Below are positions 16,057 through 25,870 of a DNA stretch of 64,000 nucleotides, piece by piece; within the stretch, counting starts at the first letter, position 1, and every line of letters starts with the position of its first letter. The stretch lies in NCBI RefSeq assembly GCF_042648805.1, contig NZ_JBHRXZ010000015.1, positions 1-64,000 of the forward strand. Direction: 5' to 3'. The translations under genes were made by a program, and so were the position numbers. The notes under the pieces are model-generated. The model did not search any database, was not told the origin of the DNA, and worked only from the letters and a program-made list of their open reading frames with translations. This DNA comes from Azomonas tarimensis (lineage in GTDB: Bacteria > Pseudomonadota > Gammaproteobacteria > Pseudomonadales > Pseudomonadaceae).

Positions 16057-17817
16057 ATGCGCCGTCTGTTGTCCCTGCTGCTATTGGCTTTTGCCCTGCC
16101 CGCCTTTGCCGGCCTGTTCGACGCCAGACCGAGCGCAACCCTGGGTGGGCCGCTGAACAACACCGCGGACTTCCTCCCGGTGCGCGAGGCATTTCAACTC
16201 AGCCTGACCGAGGCGACAGCCGAGCGCATCGAGCTGCGCTTCGTGGCCGCCGAAGGCTACTACCTCTATCGCCATCGCTTCGACTTCGCCGCCGATGGGG
16301 TGACCCTGGGCGAACCGCAACTCCCGGCCGGAGAGCACAAGACTGATGAATACTTCGGCGACGTCGAGGTGTACTACGGCGTAATGGACATCGTCCTGCC
16401 GGTCGACAACCCGGACGAACGCCCCTTTACGCTGCAGGTGAGCTACCAGGGTTGCGCCGACAAGGGCCTGTGCTATCCCCCGGAGACCGAGACCCTGACC
16501 ATCGGCGCAGGTTCGGAAACCGCCAGCGAGGAACGCGGCGGCCTCTCCTGGCGGGTCATCGTGCTGTTTTTTCTCGCGGGCCTGGGCCTGACCTTCACAC
16601 CATGCGTGCTGCCGATGCTGCCCATTCTGTCGGGTGTGGTTTTGCGCGGACAGACGGGCGGCCTGCGCAGCTTTCTCTTGTCGCTGGCCTATGTGCTGCC
16701 GATGGCCGCCGGGTTTGCCGTGCTTGGCGCGCTGATGGGGCTGTTCGGCGCCGAGCTCAACCTGCAGGCGCGCATGCAGTCGCCCTGGGTTCTGGTACCT
16801 TTCGCGCTGTTCTTCGGGCTCTTCGCCCTGGCGATGTTCGGCTTGTTCGACCTGCGCCTGCCACGCGCCATCAGCGCACCGCTGGACCGTCTGGCCGGCC
16901 AGACCCGCGGAGGCTCCTTTACCGGGGCGGCAGTACTCGGCCTGCTCTCCAGTCTCCTGGTGTCGCCCTGTGTCACCGCCCCGCTGGCTGGCGCGCTGCT
17001 GTACATCAGCGCCAGTGGCGATGCCCTGGGCGGCGGACTGCAGCTGTTCGCGCTGGGTTTGGGCATGGGCACCCCGCTGGTGCTGTTTGCCACCGGCGGC
17101 GGTGCCCTGCTGCCTCGCAGCGGCCCCTGGATGATCGCGGTACGCAACCTGTTTGGCGTCCTGCTGCTAGCGGTGGCCGTCTGGCTGCTGGAGCGCGTCC
17201 TGCCCGGCCCGATCAGCCTTGCCCTGTGGGGCGCCCTGGCTGCGGGAAGCGCCCTGTTTCTCGGCACCCTGGAATTCACCGCGAAGACCAGCCGGCAGAA
17301 ACTTGCCCAACTGGGCGGCCTGATGCTCCTGGTCTATGCCCTGGCCGCCTGGGTCGGCGCACTGCAGGGCGCCTCGGACCCGCTGCGCCCGCTGCCTGCC
17401 GCCGGTGGCAGCTTCAGCTCCGTTCAGCCGCAGGGCGAAGGCTGGTACACCATAACCACTCCTGCCGAACTGGACGCCCAGCTTGCAGCCGCGCGCAACG
17501 CCGCTCAACCCGTGCTGCTCGACTGGTATGCCGACTGGTGCATCAGCTGCAAGGTGATCGAGCGTGAAGTCCTCGCCAACCCGCAAATCGTGCCGCGATT
17601 GGCCGGCTATCGGCTGCTCCGCTTCGACGTGACCGCCAGCAACGCCGAACAGCGCGCCCTGCTCGATCGCTACCGACTTTTCGGCCCGCCAGCGCTGCTG
17701 TTCTTTGACGGCCGCGCCGAAGAGCTGGCCGAGATCCGCGTGGTGGGCGAGATCGATGTCGCCGCGTTCTCCAGCCGACTGGACCGAGCCGAGACTCTAA
17801 TCCAGGAAGTACGCTGA
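16057..17817 (+). CDS. dsbD: Thiol:disulfide interchange protein DsbD
   Basis: The 586-residue protein carries reducing power from cytoplasmic thioredoxin to periplasmic disulfide isomerases and cytochrome c assembly. After a signal peptide the N-terminal domain holds the cysteine pair in GCADKGLCYPPET. The membrane domain of about eight helices holds its pair in TPCVLPMLP and SPCVTAPL. The C-terminal thioredoxin-like domain has WCISCK. All six redox cysteines are present. Length is normal. It starts the plus-strand block and is followed by aroQ after 118 bases. Confidence 0.96.
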   Translation: MRRLLSLLLLAFALPAFAGLFDARPSATLGGPLNNTADFLPVREAFQLSLTEATAERIELRFVAAEGYYLYRHRFDFAADGVTLGEPQLPAGEHKTDEYFGDVEVYYGVMDIVLPVDNPDERPFTLQVSYQGCADKGLCYPPETETLTIGAGSETASEERGGLSWRVIVLFFLAGLGLTFTPCVLPMLPILSGVVLRGQTGGLRSFLLSLAYVLPMAAGFAVLGALMGLFGAELNLQARMQSPWVLVPFALFFGLFALAMFGLFDLRLPRAISAPLDRLAGQTRGGSFTGAAVLGLLSSLLVSPCVTAPLAGALLYISASGDALGGGLQLFALGLGMGTPLVLFATGGGALLPRSGPWMIAVRNLFGVLLLAVAVWLLERVLPGPISLALWGALAAGSALFLGTLEFTAKTSRQKLAQLGGLMLLVYALAAWVGALQGASDPLRPLPAAGGSFSSVQPQGEGWYTITTPAELDAQLAAARNAAQPVLLDWYADWCISCKVIEREVLANPQIVPRLAGYRLLRFDVTASNAEQRALLDRYRLFGPPALLFFDGRAEELAEIRVVGEIDVAAFSSRLDRAETLIQEVR

Positions 17818-17935
17818 CATTTCCGGACAAATTGCCGACATTTGTCACGTTTGAGAGACTGGACAGCCGCCTTGCGGTTCATGCATATTCCACCCCCTCA
17901 AACGCAGTCCTGCCTAGAACAACAAGGAATCGCCC

Positions 17936-18379
17936 ATGGCCACGCTTCTGGTCCTGCACGGCCCCAACCTCAACCTGCTCGGTACGCGGGAGCCTGGGGT
18001 ATACGGGGCGGTGACCCTGCCGGAGATCAACCGGGATCTGGAACAGCGCGCGCGTGACAGCGGCCACCACCTGCTTCACCTGCAATCGAACGCCGAACAT
18101 GAATTGATCGAACGCATTCATGCCGCACGTGAGGAAAGTGTCGACTTCATCATCATCAACCCGGCCGCGTTTACCCACACCAGCGTGGCGATACGTGACG
18201 CATTGCTGGCGGTGAGCATCCCATTCATCGAAGTGCACCTGTCCAACGTGCACAAGCGAGAACCCTTCCGTCATCACTCCTATTTTTCCGACGTGGCGGT
18301 AGGAGTGATCTGCGGCCTCGGCGCCAGTGGCTACCGCCTGGCCCTCGAGGCCGCCCTGGAACAACTCGCCGCTACCTGA
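17936..18379 (+). CDS. aroQ: 3-dehydroquinate dehydratase, type II
   Basis: The 147-residue enzyme dehydrates 3-dehydroquinate in the shikimate pathway. The type II fold is shown by VLHGPNLNLLGTREPGVYG near the N-terminus, with the catalytic tyrosine, by IINPAAFTHTSVA, and by EVHLSNVHKREPFRHHS with the catalytic histidine. It forms dodecamers in the family. It lies 82 bases before accB, an arrangement common in Pseudomonas, but probably also has its own promoter in the AT-rich gap after dsbD. Confidence 0.97.
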   Translation: MATLLVLHGPNLNLLGTREPGVYGAVTLPEINRDLEQRARDSGHHLLHLQSNAEHELIERIHAAREESVDFIIINPAAFTHTSVAIRDALLAVSIPFIEVHLSNVHKREPFRHHSYFSDVAVGVICGLGASGYRLALEAALEQLAAT

Positions 18380-18461
18380 ACGCGGCCGACCGGCCAAAGC
18401 CGGCCTGGCGCTATAGCGGCCCGCACGTCCCTTACCTTTTATTCCCGGGAGTCAGAGCTTC

Positions 18462-18908
18462 ATGGATATCCGCAAAGTCAAGAAACTGATCGAGCTGCTT
18501 GAAGAGTCCGGCATCGACGAACTCGAAATTCACGAGGGCGAAGAGTCGGTGCGCATCAGCCGCCACAGCAAGCAGCCCTACGCCGCGCCACAGCCGGTCT
18601 ACGCCCAGGCCGCTCCCGCTCCGGCTGCTCCAGCCCCAGCACCCGCCGCCGCGCCCGCCCAGCCCAAGCTGAACGGCACCGTGGCCCGCTCGCCAATGGT
18701 CGGCACCTTCTACCGGGCAGCCTCTCCCACCTCCGCCGCGTTCGTCGAAGTTGGTCAGAGCGTGAAGAAAGGCGACGTGCTGTGCATCGTCGAAGCCATG
18801 AAAATGATGAACCACATCGAGGCCGAAGCCAGCGGCACCATCGAGTCCATCCTCGTGGAGAATGGTCAGCCGGTCGAATTCGACCAGCCGCTGTTCACCA
18901 TCGTCTGA
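18462..18908 (+). CDS. accB: Biotin carboxyl carrier protein of acetyl-CoA carboxylase
   Basis: The 148-residue protein carries biotin between the carboxylase and transferase parts of acetyl-CoA carboxylase, the first step of fatty acid synthesis. The N-terminal helical part is followed by a flexible Ala/Pro-rich linker (about residues 48-66) and the biotinyl domain with the modified lysine in EAMKMMN. GGGAG precedes the ATG. It is followed by accC after 16 bases, the usual accBC operon. Confidence 0.97.
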   Translation: MDIRKVKKLIELLEESGIDELEIHEGEESVRISRHSKQPYAAPQPVYAQAAPAPAAPAPAPAAAPAQPKLNGTVARSPMVGTFYRAASPTSAAFVEVGQSVKKGDVLCIVEAMKMMNHIEAEASGTIESILVENGQPVEFDQPLFTIV

Positions 18909-18924
18909 TCCCCGGAGGCCAGCG

Positions 18925-20274
18925 ATGTTGGAAAAAGTACTGATCGCCAACCGCGGCGAGATTGCCCTGCGGGTCTTGCGCGCATGCAAGGAACTGGGCA
19001 TCAAGACCGTAGCCGTGCACTCGACTGCCGATCGCGAACTGATGCACCTGGCACTCGCCGACGAGTCCGTCTGCATCGGCCCCGCCTTGGCCACCCAATC
19101 CTACCTGCACATTCCGTCGATCATTGCCGCCGCTGAAGTGACCGGCGCCACGGCCATTCATCCAGGCTATGGCTTTCTGGCCGAAAACGCCGACTTCGCC
19201 GAACAGGTCGAAAAGTCCGGCTTCACCTTCATCGGCCCCACCGCTGATGTCATCCGCCTGATGGGCGACAAGGTATCGGCCAAGGACGCCATGAAGAAGG
19301 CTGGCGTACCCACGGTTCCAGGCTCCGACGGTCCGCTGCCGGAAGATGAAGAAGAAGCGTTGCGGATCGCCCGCCAAGTCGGCTATCCCGTGATCATCAA
19401 GGCGGCAGGCGGCGGCGGTGGCCGTGGCATGCGCGTGGTGCATCACGAGGAAGAGCTGATCAAGTCGGCCAAGCTGACCCGTACCGAAGCCGGCGCGGCC
19501 TTTGGCAACCCGATGGTCTACCTGGAGAAATTCCTGGGTAATCCGCGCCACGTCGAAGTGCAGGTACTGTCCGATGGACAGGGCAACGCCATCCACCTGT
19601 ACGACCGCGACTGCTCGCTGCAGCGTCGCCACCAGAAGGTTCTCGAGGAGGCTCCAGCCCCGCAGATCGACGAGAAAGCCCGCGCCGAAGTACTCAAGCG
19701 ATGCGTCGATGCCTGCGTCGAGATCGGCTACCGAGGTGCCGGCACCTTCGAATTTCTCTATGAAGACGGCCACTTCTACTTCATCGAGATGAACACGCGG
19801 GTTCAGGTCGAACACCCGGTTACCGAAATGGTCACCGGCATCGACATCGTCAAGGAAATGCTGAACATCGCCGCGGGCAACAAGCTGTCGATCAAGCAGG
19901 AGGACGTGACCATCCGTGGCCACGCGCTGGAATGCCGGATCAACGCCGAAGACCCGAAGACGTTCATGCCCTGCCCTGGCAAGGTCAACCATTTCCACGC
20001 GCCGGGTGGTAATGGCATCCGCGTGGACTCGCACCTCTATAGCGGCTACGCGGTCCCGCCGAACTACGACTCGCTGATCGGCAAGGTCATCGCCTACGGC
20101 AACAGCCGTGAGGAAGCGCTGGCGCGCATGCGCAACGCCCTCGAGGAAATCGTCGTCGACGGAATCAAGACCAACATCCCGCTGCACCGCGATCTGGTTC
20201 GCGACAGCGGTTTCTGCGAAGGTGGCGTGAACATCCATTACCTGGAAAAGAAACTGGGTATGGACAAGCACTGA
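18925..20274 (+). CDS. accC: Biotin carboxylase of acetyl-CoA carboxylase
   Basis: The 449-residue ATP-grasp enzyme carboxylates biotin on AccB using bicarbonate and ATP. It has the N-terminal domain (KVLIANRGEIALRVLRACK), the glycine-rich ATP loop (KAAGGGGGRGMRVV), the HRRHQK-like region SLQRRHQKV, and FIEMNTRVQVEHPVTE with metal ligands and the catalytic arginine. ATG at 18925 is chosen because GGAGG lies six bases before it; the longer frame from 18862 would overlap accB. Length is typical. Confidence 0.97.
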   Translation: MLEKVLIANRGEIALRVLRACKELGIKTVAVHSTADRELMHLALADESVCIGPALATQSYLHIPSIIAAAEVTGATAIHPGYGFLAENADFAEQVEKSGFTFIGPTADVIRLMGDKVSAKDAMKKAGVPTVPGSDGPLPEDEEEALRIARQVGYPVIIKAAGGGGGRGMRVVHHEEELIKSAKLTRTEAGAAFGNPMVYLEKFLGNPRHVEVQVLSDGQGNAIHLYDRDCSLQRRHQKVLEEAPAPQIDEKARAEVLKRCVDACVEIGYRGAGTFEFLYEDGHFYFIEMNTRVQVEHPVTEMVTGIDIVKEMLNIAAGNKLSIKQEDVTIRGHALECRINAEDPKTFMPCPGKVNHFHAPGGNGIRVDSHLYSGYAVPPNYDSLIGKVIAYGNSREEALARMRNALEEIVVDGIKTNIPLHRDLVRDSGFCEGGVNIHYLEKKLGMDKH

Positions 20275-20307
20275 CCGTCTTTTCCGAAAGACGCTAAAAG
20301 CACTGGA

Positions 20308-20371
20308 GGCTGAAGGCTGGAGGAAACGCGGATAATCATGCCGCCTTTCGTCCGGCCTTCGGCCTTCAGCC
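20308..20371. repeat. Inverted repeat in the accC-prmA gap
   Basis: GGCTGAAGGC (20308-20317) and GCCTTCAGCC (20362-20371) form a perfect 10-bp inverted repeat 44 bases apart. The left arm sits in CTGGAGGCTGAAGG (20303-20316), a 14-mer that recurs in the fis-purH gap. It looks like a dispersed intergenic element rather than a terminator, as no T run follows. Confidence 0.6.
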
Positions 20372-20392
20372 GTTTTCACGAGGAAAAATTTC

Positions 20393-21271
20393 ATGTCCTG
20401 GCTGCAATTGCGACTCGCCATCACGCCCGATCAGGCCGAGCATTTCGAGGATTTGCTGCTCGAAGTGGGCGCGGTCTCGGTAACCTACATGGACGCCGAA
20501 GACCAGCCGATCTTCGAACCCGATCTGGGCACCACTCCGCTGTGGTCACACACCCACCTGCTTGCCCTGTTCGAGGCCGAGGTCGAAGAGGACAGCCTTG
20601 TTGCCCATCTCCAATTGCTGGATGGCGGCGAGCTTCCGGCCCATGAGCTGCAGCGACTTGAGGATCAGGACTGGGAGCGCAGCTGGATGGAGAATTTCCA
20701 GCCAATGCAGTTCGGTCGCCGGCTCTGGATCGTGCCCAGCTGGCACGAGGCACCGGAGCCCGAGGCGGTCAACCTGCTGCTGGACCCCGGCCTCGCCTTC
20801 GGCACCGGAACCCACCCGACCACGGCACTGTGCCTGGAATGGCTTGACGGCCAGGACCTCCAGGGTCGCCGCGTGATCGATTTCGGCTGCGGTTCAGGCA
20901 TCCTCGCCATCGCCTCGCTGCTGCTTGGTGCGCAGCGCGCGGTCGGCACCGACATCGACACCCAGGCGCTGGAAGCCTCGCGCGACAATGCCTCGCGCAA
21001 TGGCATCGACCCGGCCCGGTTCCCGCTCTACCTTCCCGAACAACTGCCAGCCGAACCGGCCGAAGTGCTGGTCGCCAACATCCTCGCCGGCCCGCTGGTC
21101 GAACTGGCGCCGCGCCTTACCGCGCTGGTCGCGCCCGGCGGCCGGCTGGCGCTTTCCGGTATCCTCGCCGAACAGGCCGAGGAGGTCCGTGCCGCCTATG
21201 CAGAGGCGTTCGAGCTGGCGCCGACCGCGTGCAAGGAAGGCTGGGTGCGCATCGACGGCATCCGCCGCTAA
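20393..21271 (+). CDS. prmA: Ribosomal protein L11 methyltransferase
   Basis: The 292-residue enzyme trimethylates ribosomal protein L11 with S-adenosylmethionine. The N-terminal substrate-binding domain (about residues 1-55) is followed by the methyltransferase domain with FGTGTHPTTALCLEWL and the SAM motif VIDFGCGSGILAIASLLLGA. The motif ANILAGPLVELAPRL (the NxxxxxL family loop) follows. Length matches the family. It lies in the plus-strand block between accC and a zinc-ribbon gene. Confidence 0.96.
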   Translation: MSWLQLRLAITPDQAEHFEDLLLEVGAVSVTYMDAEDQPIFEPDLGTTPLWSHTHLLALFEAEVEEDSLVAHLQLLDGGELPAHELQRLEDQDWERSWMENFQPMQFGRRLWIVPSWHEAPEPEAVNLLLDPGLAFGTGTHPTTALCLEWLDGQDLQGRRVIDFGCGSGILAIASLLLGAQRAVGTDIDTQALEASRDNASRNGIDPARFPLYLPEQLPAEPAEVLVANILAGPLVELAPRLTALVAPGGRLALSGILAEQAEEVRAAYAEAFELAPTACKEGWVRIDGIRR

Positions 21272-21322
21272 CCGCCCGGCCTTGCGCTAGACTAGTGACT
21301 CGATTTGCGGCGACCGTTCCCG

Positions 21323-22471
21323 ATGACCTCATTCATCACCGAATGCCCTCACTGCAGCACCCGCTTCCGCATCACCCCCAGCCAGCTCGATGCGGCCAGA
21401 GGGGTGGTGCGCTGCGGTGCCTGCATGACCATGTTCGATGCCAGCCGGCACCTGAGCGACACGCCTCCGCCTGCCTCGCCCGAACCGCCGAAGCTTGTCG
21501 ACCCGGTGGAAAAGCCGGCCCTGCTCAAGCAGGACGACACCCTCTGGATCCATGACGACCTGGACCTCGAGAGCATGGACCTGGACGAGGAACTCTCGCG
21601 GCTGATCCGTGAAGAGCTCCGCCTTTCCCAGCGACAGTTGCAGGACGCTGAGCAGGAGGATAGCCAGCCATCCGCGGCGTCCGCCGCCGACGTATCGCTC
21701 AGCGCCGTGCGCGACGAGGAAGAGCCCGAGCTGCCGGCCTTCACCTCGATCGAGAGCGATCAGCCCCTGCCACCTGGCCCGCCCAAGGCGTCTCCCCGCC
21801 CGCTGCTGATCGCCCAGGCGGCGAGCGCAGAGAAACCGCGCCGTCATGAGCCTTCGCTGTCGATTGCCGCGACGCCCAACGAACTCGAGGCACTGCTCGA
21901 CAGCCGCCCCGAGCCCACCTTCTCCGGTGCCACCAGCGACCTGGACGAGGAGCCGCTACAACTCCCTGCACACCCCCGCCAGCGCTCGCGCTGGGGCTCA
22001 CGCCTGGGCTGGGCGGCGCTTTGCCTGCTGGCGCTGTTCCTGCTGCTGGCCCAGTTCAGCTGGTACAACTTCGACGCCCTGGCGCGTCAGGAGCAATACC
22101 GCCCCTGGTTCGAGCGAGTCTGTCCGTTGCTGGGCTGTGAGGTACCGGCGCGCGTGGACATCGAGCAGATCCGCAGCAGCAATCTGGTCGTGCGCAGCCA
22201 CCCCGATTTCACCGGCGCCCTGGTGGTCGACGCGATCCTCTACAACCGCGCGCCCTTCCCTCAGCCCTTCCCGCTACTGGAGATGCGCTTTTCCGATGTC
22301 AACGGAACCCTGATCGCCAGTCGCCGTTTTCGTCCGAGTGAATATCTGGCCGGGGAGTTGGCAGGCCACGCGCAGATGCCGCCACAAACGCCCATCCACA
22401 TTTCACTCGACATCCTCGACCCCGGTGCCTCGGCGGTGAACTACAGCCTGAACTTCCACTCGCCGGATTGA
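21323..22471 (+). CDS. Zinc-ribbon and DUF3426 membrane protein
   Basis: The 382-residue product begins with a zinc ribbon of the MJ0042 type (ECPHCSTRFRI...VVRCGACMTMF, four cysteines in two CxxC pairs). A long acidic, Pro-rich and probably disordered region follows, then one membrane helix (GWAALCLLALFLLLAQFSW, about residues 235-255) and a C-terminal DUF3426 domain probably outside the cytoplasm. ATG at 21323 fits the family N-terminus MTSFITECP better than the upstream frame. The function is unknown. Its place between prmA and dusB is conserved in Pseudomonas. Confidence 0.85.
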   Translation: MTSFITECPHCSTRFRITPSQLDAARGVVRCGACMTMFDASRHLSDTPPPASPEPPKLVDPVEKPALLKQDDTLWIHDDLDLESMDLDEELSRLIREELRLSQRQLQDAEQEDSQPSAASAADVSLSAVRDEEEPELPAFTSIESDQPLPPGPPKASPRPLLIAQAASAEKPRRHEPSLSIAATPNELEALLDSRPEPTFSGATSDLDEEPLQLPAHPRQRSRWGSRLGWAALCLLALFLLLAQFSWYNFDALARQEQYRPWFERVCPLLGCEVPARVDIEQIRSSNLVVRSHPDFTGALVVDAILYNRAPFPQPFPLLEMRFSDVNGTLIASRRFRPSEYLAGELAGHAQMPPQTPIHISLDILDPGASAVNYSLNFHSPD

Positions 22472-22604
22472 CGAGCACACCTGCGCCCGGGGTGTACAGT
22501 TCGTGCACAACGACCTTTCTCCGCCCCGGAGGAGCGGGTATCATTCCCACCCCTTTTTCCCGACCCGATCTACCTTACAAGCAGGCCCAGACCAGGGAAT
22601 CTCC

Positions 22605-23618
22605 ATGTCAGCGGTACGCATCGGCCCCCACTCACTCTCCAGTCGTCTGATTCTCGCCCCCATGGCGGGCGTCACCGATCAGCCGTTCCGTCAGCTCTGC
22701 CGCCGTTTCGGCGCCGGGCTGGCGGTTTCGGAAATGGTCACCAGTGACGTGCGCCTTTGGAACAGCCGCAAATCGCGCCTGCGCCTTCGCCATAGCGGCG
22801 ACCCGGAGCCACGCTCGGTGCAGATCGCCGGCGGCGACCCGGAGATGCTGGCCGAGGCCGCCCGCCTCAATGTGGAATACGGCGCACAGATCATCGACAT
22901 CAACATGGGTTGCCCGGCGAAAAAGGTCTGCAACAAGGCGGCCGGTTCGGCACTTATGAAGGACGAGCGCCTCGTAGCCGAGATCCTCGACGCAGTCGTG
23001 GCGGCGGTCGAGGTGCCAGTGACCCTGAAGATCCGCACTGGCTGGGATCGTTACAACCGCAACGGCATTCGCATTGCTCGCATCGCCGAGGATGCCGGCA
23101 TTGCCGCCCTGGCGGTACATGGCCGAACCCGGGCCGATCTCTACACGGGCGAAGCGGAGTACGACACCATCGCAGCCATCAAGCAGGCGCTGTCGATCCC
23201 GGTGTTCGCCAATGGCGACATCGATTCGCCGGAAAAAGCCAGGCAGGTTCTCCAGCGCACCGGCGTCGACGCCCTGCTGATAGGACGGGCGGCCCAGGGC
23301 CGGCCCTGGATCTTTCGCGAGATAGACCATTTCCTCGCCACCGGCGAGCACTTGCCAGCCCCGCAGCCAGCCGAGATCGAGGCGATCCTGCTCGCTCACC
23401 TGTCGGCGCTTCACGCTTTCTACGGCGACGAGATGGGCGCACGCATCGCCCGCAAACACGTAGGCTGGTACCTGGCAACCCAGCCAGGGGCGGCGGAGTT
23501 CCGCGCCAGCTTCAACCGAATCGATAACAAAGATGCCCAGGCCGCCAGTGTTCAGGCCTTTTTCAGGGACCGTCGCTCTGTCCCCCGCGCGGGGATCGGC
23601 AAGGGGGAAGCCGCATGA
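22605..23618 (+). CDS. dusB: tRNA-dihydrouridine synthase B
   Basis: The 337-residue FMN enzyme reduces a uridine of the tRNA D-loop to dihydrouridine. It shows LAPMAGVTDQPFRQL at the flavin site, the catalytic cysteine in INMGCPAKKVCNKAAGSAL, and the FMN phosphate loop in VFANGDIDSPE and LIGRAAQGRPW. ATG at 22605 matches the family N-terminus MSAVRIGPHSL; the frame from 22503 is too long. Its stop overlaps the fis start by four bases, the classic dusB-fis operon. Confidence 0.96.
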   Translation: MSAVRIGPHSLSSRLILAPMAGVTDQPFRQLCRRFGAGLAVSEMVTSDVRLWNSRKSRLRLRHSGDPEPRSVQIAGGDPEMLAEAARLNVEYGAQIIDINMGCPAKKVCNKAAGSALMKDERLVAEILDAVVAAVEVPVTLKIRTGWDRYNRNGIRIARIAEDAGIAALAVHGRTRADLYTGEAEYDTIAAIKQALSIPVFANGDIDSPEKARQVLQRTGVDALLIGRAAQGRPWIFREIDHFLATGEHLPAPQPAEIEAILLAHLSALHAFYGDEMGARIARKHVGWYLATQPGAAEFRASFNRIDNKDAQAASVQAFFRDRRSVPRAGIGKGEAA

Positions 23619-23932
23619 CGACGAGTGAATCTTTCATTACTGGAACAGCATCCGTGAGCGAAAACGTCAACCTCAAGCAGCATCTGAACGCGCCGAGCGA
23701 AGCGGGCCAGACGCTGCGCTACTGCGTCGAACAGGCACTGCAGAATTACTTCGCCCATCTCGAAGGGGCCGAGGTCACGGATGTGTACAACATGGTGCTC
23801 TCCGAAGTCGAAGCACCGCTGCTGGAAACGGTGATGCAGTACGTAAAGGGCAACCAGACCAAGGCCTCCGAACTGCTCGGCCTCAACCGCGGCACCTTGC
23901 GCAAGAAACTCAAGCAATACGATCTTCTTTAA
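23615..23932 (+). CDS. fis: DNA-binding protein Fis
   Basis: The 105-residue nucleoid protein bends DNA and controls rRNA and many growth-phase genes. The C-terminal helix-turn-helix is NQTKASELLGLNRGTLRKKL, and the dimer helices precede it (EAPLLETVMQYVKG). The N-terminus is slightly longer than in enteric bacteria; a second start (GTG at about 23654, VSENVNLKQ) is possible. The four-base overlap with dusB shows the usual coupled operon. Confidence 0.95.
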   Translation: MTTSESFITGTASVSENVNLKQHLNAPSEAGQTLRYCVEQALQNYFAHLEGAEVTDVYNMVLSEVEAPLLETVMQYVKGNQTKASELLGLNRGTLRKKLKQYDLL

Positions 23933-23944
23933 GAAGCCGACCAG

Positions 23945-23988
23945 GGCTGGAGGCTGAAGGGCTTGACGAAATGTCCACCTCTCCAGCC
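23945..23988. repeat. Inverted repeat in the fis-purH gap
   Basis: GGCTGGAGGCTGAAGG (23945-23960) is followed by CTCCAGCC (23981-23988), which pairs with its first eight bases. CTGGAGGCTGAAGG is shared exactly with the accC-prmA gap. This could also act as the fis terminator, although no T run follows. Confidence 0.55.
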
Positions 23989-24026
23989 TCTAGCCTCCCG
24001 CGTCCTTTACCTCGACTGGAACCAAG

Positions 24027-25634
<1,608 letters not shown>

Positions 25635-25805
25635 TGGTGGCATGGCCGCGCTGAAGCGCCCGTCTGCGGCGTTGGCGTCGGACTCGCCAATGCTCATTGC
25701 CATTGAGGCAACTGCGCTCGGCGAGCCCACCGCCGCCTTGCATCCAGACACTTCATCTCGACCCGAAAAATTCGAATACGCAGGGCACAGCCCTACACCA
25801 GACTC

Positions 25806-25832
25806 GTAGGGTGGACAGCCGCAGCTGTCCAC
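25806..25832 (+). repeat. REP-like palindrome with GTAG head in the purH-purD gap
   Basis: GTAG (25806-25809) precedes a perfect 9-bp inverted repeat, GTGGACAGC and GCTGTCCAC (25811-25819 and 25824-25832), around CGCA. A GTAG tetranucleotide in front of a short imperfect or perfect hairpin is the mark of Pseudomonas REP elements mobilised by RAYT transposases. No RAYT gene is in the window. Confidence 0.65.
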
Positions 25833-25870
25833 CAATCGGGTCCTAGGCCCGACGCCCCAAGGAGCATGCA

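Noticed and set aside
25643..25809. Small plus-strand frame in the purH-purD gap
   Set aside because: No ribosome binding site, no family resemblance, and it runs into the REP-like palindrome.
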